Below are positions 7,247 through 14,472 of a stretch of DNA of 64,000 nucleotides, one piece after another. The position numbers and the translations under genes are program-made. The DNA is taken from positions 1 through 64,000 of IMG/VR virus record IMGVR_UViG_3300008625_000007; one strand, 5' to 3'. Position 1 is the first letter of the stretch; every line of letters begins with the position of its first letter. The stretch comes from a virus. The notes beneath the pieces are model-generated. The model worked only from the letters and a program-made list of their open reading frames with translations. It ran no database searches and was not told the origin of the DNA.

Positions 7247-8880
7247 AATAGCTCCCGTATGTACGACCTTAACTCGCCAACCAAACTCGAATATGCATCA
7301 ACCTCAGCTGCCTTCATAGCTTGTCCTATTGCTTCACCTGCAAGGCCTTGAGCCATTAGCTCTTGTGGATTGCTGGCTGGCGGATTTGAAACAAATTTCA
7401 AAAAGCCCTGAACAACACGATCAGAAAGCTGAGGGGTGACAGCTGCGAAATCCTCAATATCATTAATAGAAATCTTGTGTCGAATGAAGTCCTTCTTTAA
7501 TTGGGGCGCAGTTTCTTTTGTGATGCTTTTCAATCGAATCAAAAAATTAATAAGAATAATCTGCTTACGAGAATAACGCATTTCTTCCAGCACCTGCTGC
7601 GTATCTTGTGATGCATTATCACCCAGCAATGCTGCAACCTGTACATACGGATTGCTGGCTGTACCAGAAAGCGGTGTAATTTGAAGACCCGGGAATATCT
7701 GCTCAAACAATCCCAGTTCTGTTATCAGGTTTATAAAGTGATCAAGGTTAGCAGCAGAACTAACACCGTTCAAAAATTCTTCCCTTATACGCTCTGGGCT
7801 AACATCAGTCAAACTATTGTCTTTAAGAATTGCAGCCTTTGTAGCAGGATCCAGCTCTGCGCCCATTCGGCCTGCGAATCGAATAGTACGTAAAATACGT
7901 AGCCTGTCTTCATCAAAACGTTGGGCTGGATCTCCAACGGCTCGAATTACGCCGTCTTCAATGTCTTTTATTCCACCAACGTAATCAACGACCTCGCCTG
8001 TATTCATATCATAGAACAACGCGTTCACTGTCAGATCGCGTCTTTTTACATCACCCTCTATACTGGTGAATGCCACGCCCTCAGGTCGACGACCGGGGCC
8101 TATATCTTCTCTAAATGTTGCAATCTCGTATTCATTTTTGTCGGGGGTCTTCACTCTCACCACACCAAAAGCTTTTCCTGTTAAGTCAAGCCTGAGTCTG
8201 CCATGGCTCTGTAAAATTCGAATCACCTGGTCTGGAGTTGCATTCGTAGCGACATCGTAATCTTTGGGAGTCTTCCCCATCAACGCATCACGAACAGCAC
8301 CTCCAACGACATATAATTCTTTTCCCGCTTGCTGCATACGACGGTGGATATCTTTCAAGTCTTCTGGTACAGAGAGATTTAACGGCTCACGAATCGCGGT
8401 AGCTTCTCGAAGTAGCGCTTCATTCATCCATGCATCACGGTCCTGCATCATCACATAGAGATCATCATCCCAAGGCCCTTCACCACCCTTCATCGCACAA
8501 TTGAGTATAGCCTCTTCAGCAGTGAACTCCTTGTACACCTCAGGCTGATACATATCGTAATAGAATTCTTTTTCAATACCATTTGGTTTTGTTATTCTGG
8601 TCTGATCATCAAAGACTAGATCTCCCATTTCAACCCACCCATGAACAACTGGCTTCGGCGGCTTCTTCCACTTATCTGTTACTGTACCATGAACAACTTT
8701 GAACTTACTCTTGTCATTTAAGTTCGGGTGCCTCTTTGGGCCGCGGCCCGGCTTAGCCTTCGTAAAGTGATCGTTAAACCACTCTTCAGCTTTCTGGTAT
8801 GCGAAAGGAAAACACATTCCTGTAGCAAGTACATTACTTTCTACAAGCATTTCTTTTACGCATTCGCGGAGGAGAGTCAT
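7243..8880 (-). CDS. cca: Tagged polyprotein with CCA-adding tRNA nucleotidyltransferase
   Basis: 545 residues. The N-terminal tag is TLLRECVKEMLVE. Residues ~18-130 hold Cys23 (MCFPFAYQKAEEWF), VHGTV near 63 and HGWVEMGDLVFDD near 80, a possible Cys-His-Asp hydrolase arrangement. A degenerate tag lies near 154-165 (EALLREATAIRE). Residues ~168-530 are a class II CCA-adding/poly(A) polymerase-type nucleotidyltransferase: LYVVGGAVRDALMG, DYDVATNA (metal-binding DxD), RRDLTVNAL and DRLRILRTIRFAGR. The last residues, GELRSYIRELL, are another tag. The enzyme would restore 3' CCA ends of tRNAs. Packaging it would let repair begin at entry (inference). Confidence 0.88.
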   Translation of the reverse strand: MTLLRECVKEMLVESNVLATGMCFPFAYQKAEEWFNDHFTKAKPGRGPKRHPNLNDKSKFKVVHGTVTDKWKKPPKPVVHGWVEMGDLVFDDQTRITKPNGIEKEFYYDMYQPEVYKEFTAEEAILNCAMKGGEGPWDDDLYVMMQDRDAWMNEALLREATAIREPLNLSVPEDLKDIHRRMQQAGKELYVVGGAVRDALMGKTPKDYDVATNATPDQVIRILQSHGRLRLDLTGKAFGVVRVKTPDKNEYEIATFREDIGPGRRPEGVAFTSIEGDVKRRDLTVNALFYDMNTGEVVDYVGGIKDIEDGVIRAVGDPAQRFDEDRLRILRTIRFAGRMGAELDPATKAAILKDNSLTDVSPERIREEFLNGVSSAANLDHFINLITELGLFEQIFPGLQITPLSGTASNPYVQVAALLGDNASQDTQQVLEEMRYSRKQIILINFLIRLKSITKETAPQLKKDFIRHKISINDIEDFAAVTPQLSDRVVQGFLKFVSNPPASNPQELMAQGLAGEAIGQAMKAAEVDAYSSLVGELRSYIRELL

Positions 8881-8883
8881 GAA

Positions 8884-9354
8884 TTACCCGCTCTGTTCTA
8901 TTAGCAAAGTTCTTACGTACTCGCGGAGCATAGACTCGTTCATGGAAGAAATACCACTTACAACATCACCAACTTGAACGCCTCGCTTCTTAAACCAGCC
9001 AGCATTCATTTCTAGCGCATACTTTGCTGGCTCTGTTGACCTTACAGAAGTTCGGTTAAAAGGATGCATCCGCTCTATATTAATAATTTTTCCAGCTTCT
9101 GTTAGATAAGCAATCGACAACGGGATGAAGGTATTCTCCATCCAAAATGAACGATAGTCGGTGTCAGGGAAAACGAACAACATACCATCATCCTCATTCA
9201 TCGATTGTCTATGCATCAAGCCTCGATTTCTTGCTTCTGTCGTTGTTGCCAGCTCAGCGTTAACTTTAAAGCCACGTACACGTAGATCAATACATCCGGA
9301 GTCAACCTGCGATGTCATAATCTCTCTTGCATATTCGTTCAATAATTGCATCAT
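8884..9354 (-). CDS. DUF192-family protein with tags at both ends
   Basis: The start at 9354 forms ATGA with the upstream stop and gives MMQLLNEYAREIMTS, a variant tag. The core matches DUF192 proteins: EARNRGLMHRQSM, GMLFVFPDTDYRSFWMENT, PLSIAYLTEAGKI, YALEMNAGWFKKRGVQVGD. The function of DUF192 is unknown; it is a small beta-rich domain often found in secreted bacterial proteins. The C terminus is a second, almost perfect tag (ESMLREYVRTLLIEQSG), only a few residues from the stop. No signal peptide is present. Confidence 0.82.
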   Translation of the reverse strand: MMQLLNEYAREIMTSQVDSGCIDLRVRGFKVNAELATTTEARNRGLMHRQSMNEDDGMLFVFPDTDYRSFWMENTFIPLSIAYLTEAGKIINIERMHPFNRTSVRSTEPAKYALEMNAGWFKKRGVQVGDVVSGISSMNESMLREYVRTLLIEQSG

Positions 9355-10031
9355 CCGCCGCCCAGTAGAATCTTCATGTGGTCTCCGGCGCATGCCCCCG
9401 AGATACCACGACAATACCAAGCCTCATAATCAGGCCCGTACCTATTCGCATATTTCTCGTTAGGATGTCGGCCTGTCCAGTCCACCTCTTTACCTAGCAT
9501 CGCTTCCACAGCCTCCTCTGTCTGAACTGCAGGGACTCCATGTCGAGTGATCATGATATGTGCAATCTTCCCTGACATCTCTGCAATTGCACCAGCTCTT
9601 AGATCTGCTGCTGTCTCTTCGAGATAGCGATCGATTGCAGCACGAGTTCCATCATGGCCGACGATGCCCAGCTTGAATCGGCCCTTGACCATCTTTCCGC
9701 CGCGAAAATAATCGGGGTCAGGATCTTCGTCTATGTCGGCTCCCTTCATGATAGTGTATTTATAGGGTAGATCCCCTGGACTTTGAATTTTGATGTTGCC
9801 AAATGTCGCTGGGCCCTCTTCCGACGCCGGCGTTAGCTCGACATCTTGATATGCAACTTGTATCAGGTCAAATATTTCTTCATCCAAGTCACGCACGTTC
9901 GGAGTATTGGTTGCAAAATCTGCAGGATCGATAGGGATGGTCTTTCCCTTGGGTGCCTGGAAATCAGCCCAGCTCTTTTCCAACAACGTTCTGCGTATCA
10001 AATGTCGTAAAGCAGATTCAGTTAACCTCAT
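9351..10031 (-). CDS. Tagged protein of unknown function
   Basis: The N terminus, MRLTESALRHLIRRTLLEKS, is a divergent form of the tag: basic-amphipathic and ending in L-x-E/L-L-E. The body (226 aa in total) includes GNIKIQSPGDLPYKYTIM, GRFKLGIVGHDGTRAAIDRY, HIMITRHGVPAVQTEEAVEA and DYEAWYCRGISG. I do not recognise the family. It is soluble with no hydrophobic helix. It overlaps both neighbours as ATGA, so it is probably translated by coupling with the rest of the cargo operon. Confidence 0.72.
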   Translation of the reverse strand: MRLTESALRHLIRRTLLEKSWADFQAPKGKTIPIDPADFATNTPNVRDLDEEIFDLIQVAYQDVELTPASEEGPATFGNIKIQSPGDLPYKYTIMKGADIDEDPDPDYFRGGKMVKGRFKLGIVGHDGTRAAIDRYLEETAADLRAGAIAEMSGKIAHIMITRHGVPAVQTEEAVEAMLGKEVDWTGRHPNEKYANRYGPDYEAWYCRGISGACAGDHMKILLGGG

Positions 10032-10288
10032 TTCTTATCTTCCTCTTCCTTCTCAAGTTCGGCGATTGTCTTCTTGCTCCACTTCTCTTTCGGCATCAAT
10101 TTTTCAATCCTGAACGCTAACACTTTCATGCCATTCACAGTCGGTTGGCCCAGGTCATCGGTACCAAGTTTCTTGACCACCGTTCGCTTGTTCTTGAAGC
10201 GACCGGTTAGTATGATGTCTCCAACCTCAAGATCGAGCGCAAGCTCTTCAGCAATGATCTGTCTAATCTGTCGTCTTGTGATTTTCAT
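10028..10288 (-). CDS. Small tagged protein with MKITRRQ-type N terminus
   Basis: 86 residues starting MKITRRQIRQIIAEEL, a second class of basic amphipathic leader seen on several genes of this window. It is followed by a compact beta-like domain (LEVGDIILTGRFKNKRTV, TVNGMKVLAFRIEKLM) and a Lys/Glu-rich tail. Function unknown. The LEVGD...GRFKN section looks like an SH3-like or small nucleic-acid-binding barrel, which is only a structural guess. It is coupled to both neighbours through TAATG and ATGA overlaps. Confidence 0.72.
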   Translation of the reverse strand: MKITRRQIRQIIAEELALDLEVGDIILTGRFKNKRTVVKKLGTDDLGQPTVNGMKVLAFRIEKLMPKEKWSKKTIAELEKEEEDKK

Positions 10289-10827
10289 TAGAAATTCACT
10301 GCTCCTCTAGTGCTAACTTCTGGATACTTGTCTACCATCTTATCTTTGAGGTGACCGATCTCTTTCCGCATCATCTTACCAAAACTAACGTTGTCACCAG
10401 GTTTGGCAACAGTGTTATAAAATTCATCAATCAGCATGCTGGCAGTCCCTTGGCCACCTTTATCACCACGAGTCTTCATATAGTCAATGTACCACATATC
10501 ATTTCCGCCTGACGAAACACCTTCTTTGTGGTAGTCTAAAAATCCAATAACGCAAGCATCAGAAACCCCGGGAACCAGCTGGCCCTTTCTCGGTTTCTTT
10601 AATCGTCGACCCGAAGCGCCATAATATTCCATCTCTTGTCTTTGGTTGAAGTATGCATCTATTTTGGGCTTGCCAGTAGGGCCCATGTGGGGTTCTTCTA
10701 CCGATGTATCGCAAAGTGCTATTCTTTTTATATCTGAAGCGCGACTGTACTTAAGGGGAGAATCAAGCGTCCGAAACTCAATGCTTTCATTAAGAATTTC
10801 TTTGATATATTCTCGCAATAATGACAT
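10288..10827 (-). CDS. Tagged GNAT-like acetyltransferase
   Basis: The ATG at 10827 gives MSLLREYIKEILNES, a strong tag; the longer in-frame extension begins with TTG and is less likely. The C-terminal half (DACVIGFLDYHKEG, then RGDKGGQGTASMLIDEFY) looks like a GNAT acetyl-CoA loop and helix. The N-terminal half (RASDIKRIALCD, YYGASGRRLKKP) has no match I can name. A 30-nt gap separates it from the upstream HAD gene. Substrate unknown. It is the second GNAT-like protein of this cluster. Confidence 0.72.
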   Translation of the reverse strand: MSLLREYIKEILNESIEFRTLDSPLKYSRASDIKRIALCDTSVEEPHMGPTGKPKIDAYFNQRQEMEYYGASGRRLKKPRKGQLVPGVSDACVIGFLDYHKEGVSSGGNDMWYIDYMKTRGDKGGQGTASMLIDEFYNTVAKPGDNVSFGKMMRKEIGHLKDKMVDKYPEVSTRGAVNF

Positions 10828-10857
10828 TCCGGCACGTCCTATTAGGGCGGCCAACGT

Positions 10858-11613
10858 CTAACGAGCGCGGCCTGTACGACTAAGTATCTTTTTCAAGCGT
10901 AAATTAACCGTTTCATTGCACCCAGATTCCGAAGAAATCCACCCCGCTGCCACGCGGAAAGCTGATATCTTCACTGACGGAGCAAATTGCTTACACAATG
11001 CAGCAACTGCCCTTACATTATTTTCGTTATCATCATAAAAAATTAACTCATCTGGTTTATACTTGTTTAGATATCCAGTCAATACGTTGACCTTGTGTGC
11101 AGCGCTATTAGAGCCCTGGTCACCCACTGTATGTAATCTGCTGTCATCAAAGCTGATTCCATTATCTTTTAAGAACTGAAGGATCTGGGAGCGGTTTAAG
11201 GGCTTTACTGACGTTCCCTGAGACGGACTGTACATCTGCTTCTTCCCTGCTCTCGCCGTTATGATTAATGCTAGCGTATCAGGATCTGATTCTGCTTCAA
11301 CCAGCTTTTTTAACATTGGGGTAATCACTTGAGCTTTGCTCACATCAAATGAAGATGTCCCAACGTAATCAATCACATCCTCAAATCCTTCAGCATGCTC
11401 TTCATACAATGCAAAATTTGCAGAATCTAACCAATAAAACTCATTACCACCCGTACCCGTTACATCCATATATTGAATATTGTGGTCTAGCAACCAGTCT
11501 TCTAACGTGGGAGAGGACGTTCCAGCTGCCTCTGGGCGCTGAACACCGATTCGCGATTCAGTAACCGCCAGCGTGTCATCAAAATCAAATGCAACTATTT
11601 TTCGTATAGGCAT
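10858..11613 (-). CDS. HAD-superfamily phosphatase-like protein
   Basis: The protein starts MPIRKIVAFDFDDTLAVTE, a textbook HAD motif I. ALIITARAGKK (motif II region), a lysine-containing mid region, and LIFYDDNENNVRA (motif IV, DDxxxN) follow. HAD phosphatases remove phosphate from nucleotides, proteins or nucleic-acid ends; the SAK-like spacing would allow an RNA-end phosphatase. It lacks an N-terminal tag, unlike everything downstream; VNLRLKKIL near the C terminus is only weakly tag-like. It appears to be the first gene of the cargo operon, starting from the divergent gap with the tmRNA. Confidence 0.8.
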   Translation of the reverse strand: MPIRKIVAFDFDDTLAVTESRIGVQRPEAAGTSSPTLEDWLLDHNIQYMDVTGTGGNEFYWLDSANFALYEEHAEGFEDVIDYVGTSSFDVSKAQVITPMLKKLVEAESDPDTLALIITARAGKKQMYSPSQGTSVKPLNRSQILQFLKDNGISFDDSRLHTVGDQGSNSAAHKVNVLTGYLNKYKPDELIFYDDNENNVRAVAALCKQFAPSVKISAFRVAAGWISSESGCNETVNLRLKKILSRTGRAR

Positions 11614-11633
11614 GAAATTCCCTCAATCTTAAA

Positions 11634-11639
11634 TATAAT
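11634..11639 (+). promoter_or_regulatory. Candidate -10 box for tmRNA
   Basis: TATAAT lies 28 nt upstream of the mature tmRNA 5' end, in the 53-nt gap between the divergent HAD gene and the tmRNA. A start a few bases downstream would leave a short 5' leader for RNase P. No good -35 hexamer is visible. Confidence 0.4.
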
Positions 11640-11666
11640 AAAAGACATAGTTAAAATTTTCATCCT

Positions 11667-12011
11667 GGGGGCGATATGGCTTCGACAGGGTAGCAAAGGA
11701 GTATAAGAGTGCAGGTGGTCTCAGGAAACAGCAGACCTAAATCGCGGTTTCAAAAAAGATAGTTGCCAATAACAACAATCACTTCGAATACGCCCTAGCT
11801 GCGTAATCGGGTGGTTGCCTAAAACCATCTATCCAATTTAGGCTAAGTGAAGTAGCATCACTGAAATAAAATAATGCTCGAACCTTGTATCCGCGAGCAG
11901 GGGGGTTTCACCAGCGGAAGATTTGTCAGTTTAGAAAAACTGTCTAAACCTGTGAATGACTTGATCCCTAAACTGCTTTGGACGCGGGTTCGACTCCCGC
12001 CGCCTCCACCA
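11667..12011 (+). ncRNA. ssrA: tmRNA (ssrA)
   Basis: The 5' end GGGGGCG pairs with CGCCTCC near the 3' end (7 bp with one G-U), followed by A and an encoded CCA. The 5' part reads GGGGGCGATATGGCTTCGACAGGG, typical of tmRNA. The T-arm GCGGGTTCGACTCCCGC is perfect. An ORF from GCC at 11765 to TAA at 11804-11806 encodes the tag ANNNNHFEYALAA, ending in the ALAA proteolysis signal recognised by ClpXP-type proteases (known). Length 345 nt is normal for one-piece tmRNA. Its role is ribosome rescue and tagging of stalled products. A phage-borne tmRNA is uncommon. No SmpB gene is seen in the window. Confidence 0.95.
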
Positions 12012-12017
12012 TTCTTT

Positions 12018-12029
12018 GTACAATTGTAC
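12018..12029. repeat. Perfect 12-bp palindrome GTACAATTGTAC
   Basis: A perfect inverted repeat seven bases after the tmRNA CCA end and about 55 bp before the tubulin-like gene. It could be an operator for the tubulin gene. It is too short and lacks the T-run needed for a terminator. Confidence 0.4.
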
Positions 12030-12083
12030 TAAAACAACATATTTATATCATCATGGATACGATTATAATTTTAGGAACGAGGT

Positions 12084-13316
12084 ATGGCTTCTACATCTTG
12101 GAACCGCGTTGGACTAGAACAACCCACCAACATAGAAGAGAACAAGAAAATAAAGCCACACCCAGACACTATTATTTCTGAGAGGTTAAAAAAAATTATG
12201 CCCGACAATGACAAAGCTATCGAAGAGCAAGCGCAAACAAGCGATAATCCTACGGACGATGCACATATCAACATCCCAGATGCGGGAGATGATTTTGATT
12301 TCGTAATGGCCTACGATGATGATCCCGCGGCCACAGACGAAAGACTACTCCCCGACAACACAGCTGTTTCAGCTATTAATTGTGGATTCATAGGCGTTGG
12401 CGGAGGGGGAGGGAAAATTGCAAAAGCATTTCTCGATCTCGGATTCAGTAAGACAATACTTGTTAACACAACTGAAAAGGACCAGCCGGGCGGAGTTGAT
12501 CCGCAACATTTTGTTCTTGTTCCCGGAGCGGATGGTGTTGGAAAAGATATCACACTTGGAAAAAAAGTGTTAGCAGAAAACAGCGCATTTGTTGAAGATG
12601 CTGCTCGAACACGAATCGGACAGGTCGATTGGTTATTCGTTATCGCCGGTGGTGGTGGAGGAACCGGTAGCGCGTGCCACGAATTAGATTCTTCATTAAG
12701 CCGCTACCTACAGTCAATTGAAGCAGCAGGTCGTGTTGTCTATATCGTAACGAAACCAACAGCTCAAGAGCTTCTCAACCCCACTATCAAGTCGAATTAT
12801 CAATCACTTATGAGTGATGTAGGCACTAGCCCCCATATTGTAATAGACAACGAGAGACAATTACAGTTGCTCCGTGGTAGGACTGGTCTTCTCAACATGA
12901 TGCCAGTAGCCAATAAAAACTTTGCTAAGCTTTTGTGGCAAGTCTTTAAGCTTGCGTCAGAGCATACAGAAATCCAGACATTTGATACAAAGGACTTGGA
13001 GCGCTGCTTGAGCACAGCAGGTCGTATGGTTATCGGAAGCACAGTTGTTAGAGATGTTAATAGGAACGACCTTGGTTCTCTTGTCTATCAGGGGTGCTTG
13101 CGTTCATCTCCTTGTCCTACACCAAGCGGAAACACAGAAACAGGTGCACTGCTGCTGGTGGTGGACAATAACATGGCTTCGGACCCCGAAGTCGGAAGAC
13201 GACTTGAGTCAGCATTCTCATACGTCGGTGGTCGAGCAAATACTGTTTTCTCTGGCATCTATGTAAAAGAAGGAATTCCAGGGTTGATTGCTATTACATT
13301 ACTTGGTGGACTATAA
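12084..13316 (+). CDS. FtsZ/tubulin-family GTPase (phage tubulin-like)
   Basis: 410 residues. An acidic N-terminal extension of ~95 residues precedes the GTPase domain. GFIGVGGGGGKIAKAF near 99 matches the FtsZ nucleotide-binding start, and VIAGGGGGTGSA near 190 is the tubulin/FtsZ signature loop. Other FtsZ-like pieces are NTTEKDQPGGVD and the RTRIGQVDWLF run before the signature. Phage tubulins such as PhuZ form filaments that centre replicating DNA or the phage nucleus (known); I infer a similar spatial role. The ATG follows AGGAACGAGG. The C terminus ends GLIAITLLGGL, with no obvious FtsZ-type conserved tail. It is one of only two protein genes on the plus strand. Confidence 0.88.
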   Translation: MASTSWNRVGLEQPTNIEENKKIKPHPDTIISERLKKIMPDNDKAIEEQAQTSDNPTDDAHINIPDAGDDFDFVMAYDDDPAATDERLLPDNTAVSAINCGFIGVGGGGGKIAKAFLDLGFSKTILVNTTEKDQPGGVDPQHFVLVPGADGVGKDITLGKKVLAENSAFVEDAARTRIGQVDWLFVIAGGGGGTGSACHELDSSLSRYLQSIEAAGRVVYIVTKPTAQELLNPTIKSNYQSLMSDVGTSPHIVIDNERQLQLLRGRTGLLNMMPVANKNFAKLLWQVFKLASEHTEIQTFDTKDLERCLSTAGRMVIGSTVVRDVNRNDLGSLVYQGCLRSSPCPTPSGNTETGALLLVVDNNMASDPEVGRRLESAFSYVGGRANTVFSGIYVKEGIPGLIAITLLGGL

Positions 13317-13382
13317 GCTTAAGCATTTTTATCTGGCCGGACCGCATATTTATGAAAAGCGTATGTGTGCGATGGAATAGCA

Positions 13383-14264
13383 ATGAAAAAGCTAAATGTC
13401 TCTAAACAGCAATTACAGTATATTATTAGAGAAGAGCTTTCAAAGCATGAACTGATCACGCTCCGAGAAGCGATCAGAGAATTATTAAGCGAAGGTATCT
13501 ACGATCCTGGAATTCTTAAAGCTGTCTTTATGGCTGGCGGTCCAGGAAGCGGAAAAAGCTTTACGGCAAAAGTGCTCTTTGGCGGAAGCCTCGCAAATGA
13601 ATTGTCGGCTTCGACGGCCATGGGACTTAAAATTATTAACTCTGATCCAGCTTTTGAAAAATATCTTGAAGAAGCAGGTGTCGACCCAGGCGATCTTGCA
13701 AGAATTGCAAGAGAAGATCCCGAAAAAGCTTATGAGCTAGGACTTGACGATGAACGTGGTGTACCTGCCAGCTCACCTCGAGGGAAAGCAAAACAATACA
13801 AGACAGCAGCTACGCAGCAATACACAAAGTCAACGGCACGGCTCGGTGTTATTATCGATGGAACCGGTGATGATCTAGCCAAAATTGAAAAGAAAAAAGA
13901 GGCCATGGAAAAACTTGGCTATGATACCTACATGATTTTTGTCAACACAACGCTTGAGGTTGCGCAAGAAAGAAATATGAACCGACCAAGAAAGCTGCCG
14001 CCGAAAAAAGTTGAAGAAATCTGGACAGACGTTCAAGCAAACCTTGGCGCATTCCAAGGATTATTTGGACAGGGAAACATTTCGATTGTTGACAACACAG
14101 TGTACGGCCCTGTCGACGAAGCAGTACAGAAAGCGGTGGGTGGATTTGTCAATCGACCTATTAAAAATCCGATTGGTAAAAAATGGATCGAAACGGAACT
14201 GGAACAACGTGGTGGTGGAACGAAAAAAGAAAGAGGCCGCTTATTTGGAAGAAGCAAAAAATAA
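13383..14264 (+). CDS. Doubly tagged P-loop kinase, zeta-toxin-like
   Basis: The ATG at 13383 is preferred to the GTG 18 nt upstream because it starts MKKLNVSKQQLQYIIREELS, an MKITRRQ-class leader. It is followed directly by a second tag, LITLREAIRELLSE, near residues 25-38. The enzyme has Walker A GGPGSGKSF near 53 and a later GVIIDGTGDD. Further on, MIFVNTTLEVAQERNMNRPRK resembles the arginine-containing lid region of zeta toxins and polynucleotide kinase-like enzymes. The tail is basic. The substrate could be a nucleotide sugar, a nucleic-acid end or a protein. Tandem tags suggest export to the capsid. Confidence 0.8.
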   Translation: MKKLNVSKQQLQYIIREELSKHELITLREAIRELLSEGIYDPGILKAVFMAGGPGSGKSFTAKVLFGGSLANELSASTAMGLKIINSDPAFEKYLEEAGVDPGDLARIAREDPEKAYELGLDDERGVPASSPRGKAKQYKTAATQQYTKSTARLGVIIDGTGDDLAKIEKKKEAMEKLGYDTYMIFVNTTLEVAQERNMNRPRKLPPKKVEEIWTDVQANLGAFQGLFGQGNISIVDNTVYGPVDEAVQKAVGGFVNRPIKNPIGKKWIETELEQRGGGTKKERGRLFGRSKK

Positions 14265-14265
14265 T

Positions 14266-14451
14266 CTATTGCTCATCGACATAAACAGCAATTTGTTCCA
14301 GTGCTTCTCTCAGGAATGAGATCATCTTTCCATCAACATACAAAGTAACGAAGTCTTTATCTTCAGAGTGAGAAGCAGTCTTTAGCTTCGATGTTTCGAC
14401 CGCCAAAGCAGTCGATCCCTTATGTGGACCCTTCGTAAACTTCCAAAGCAT
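14266..14451 (-). CDS. Small protein of unknown function
   Basis: 61 residues. The start at 14451 is chosen because AAAGGAG lies about 8 nt upstream. The sequence (MLWKFTKGPHKGSTALAVE, then DFVTLYVDGKMISFLREALE) is unfamiliar. FLREALEQIAVYVDE at the C terminus faintly recalls the tag but lacks the basic residues. It faces the plus-strand kinase gene tail to tail, two bases apart. Confidence 0.62.
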   Translation of the reverse strand: MLWKFTKGPHKGSTALAVETSKLKTASHSEDKDFVTLYVDGKMISFLREALEQIAVYVDEQ

Positions 14452-14472
14452 CCCAGCTCCTTTTACATTATT

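Noticed and set aside
7236-7250. Programmed -1 frameshift site between the CCA polyprotein and the next ORF
   Set aside because: No clear slippery heptamer is seen; simple termination-reinitiation at ATGA explains the junction. Kept only as an alternative in the findings.
12040-12047. TATAAATA-like T4 late-promoter box on the minus strand
   Set aside because: It would transcribe antisense to the tmRNA, and no similar box recurs before minus-strand virion-like genes.
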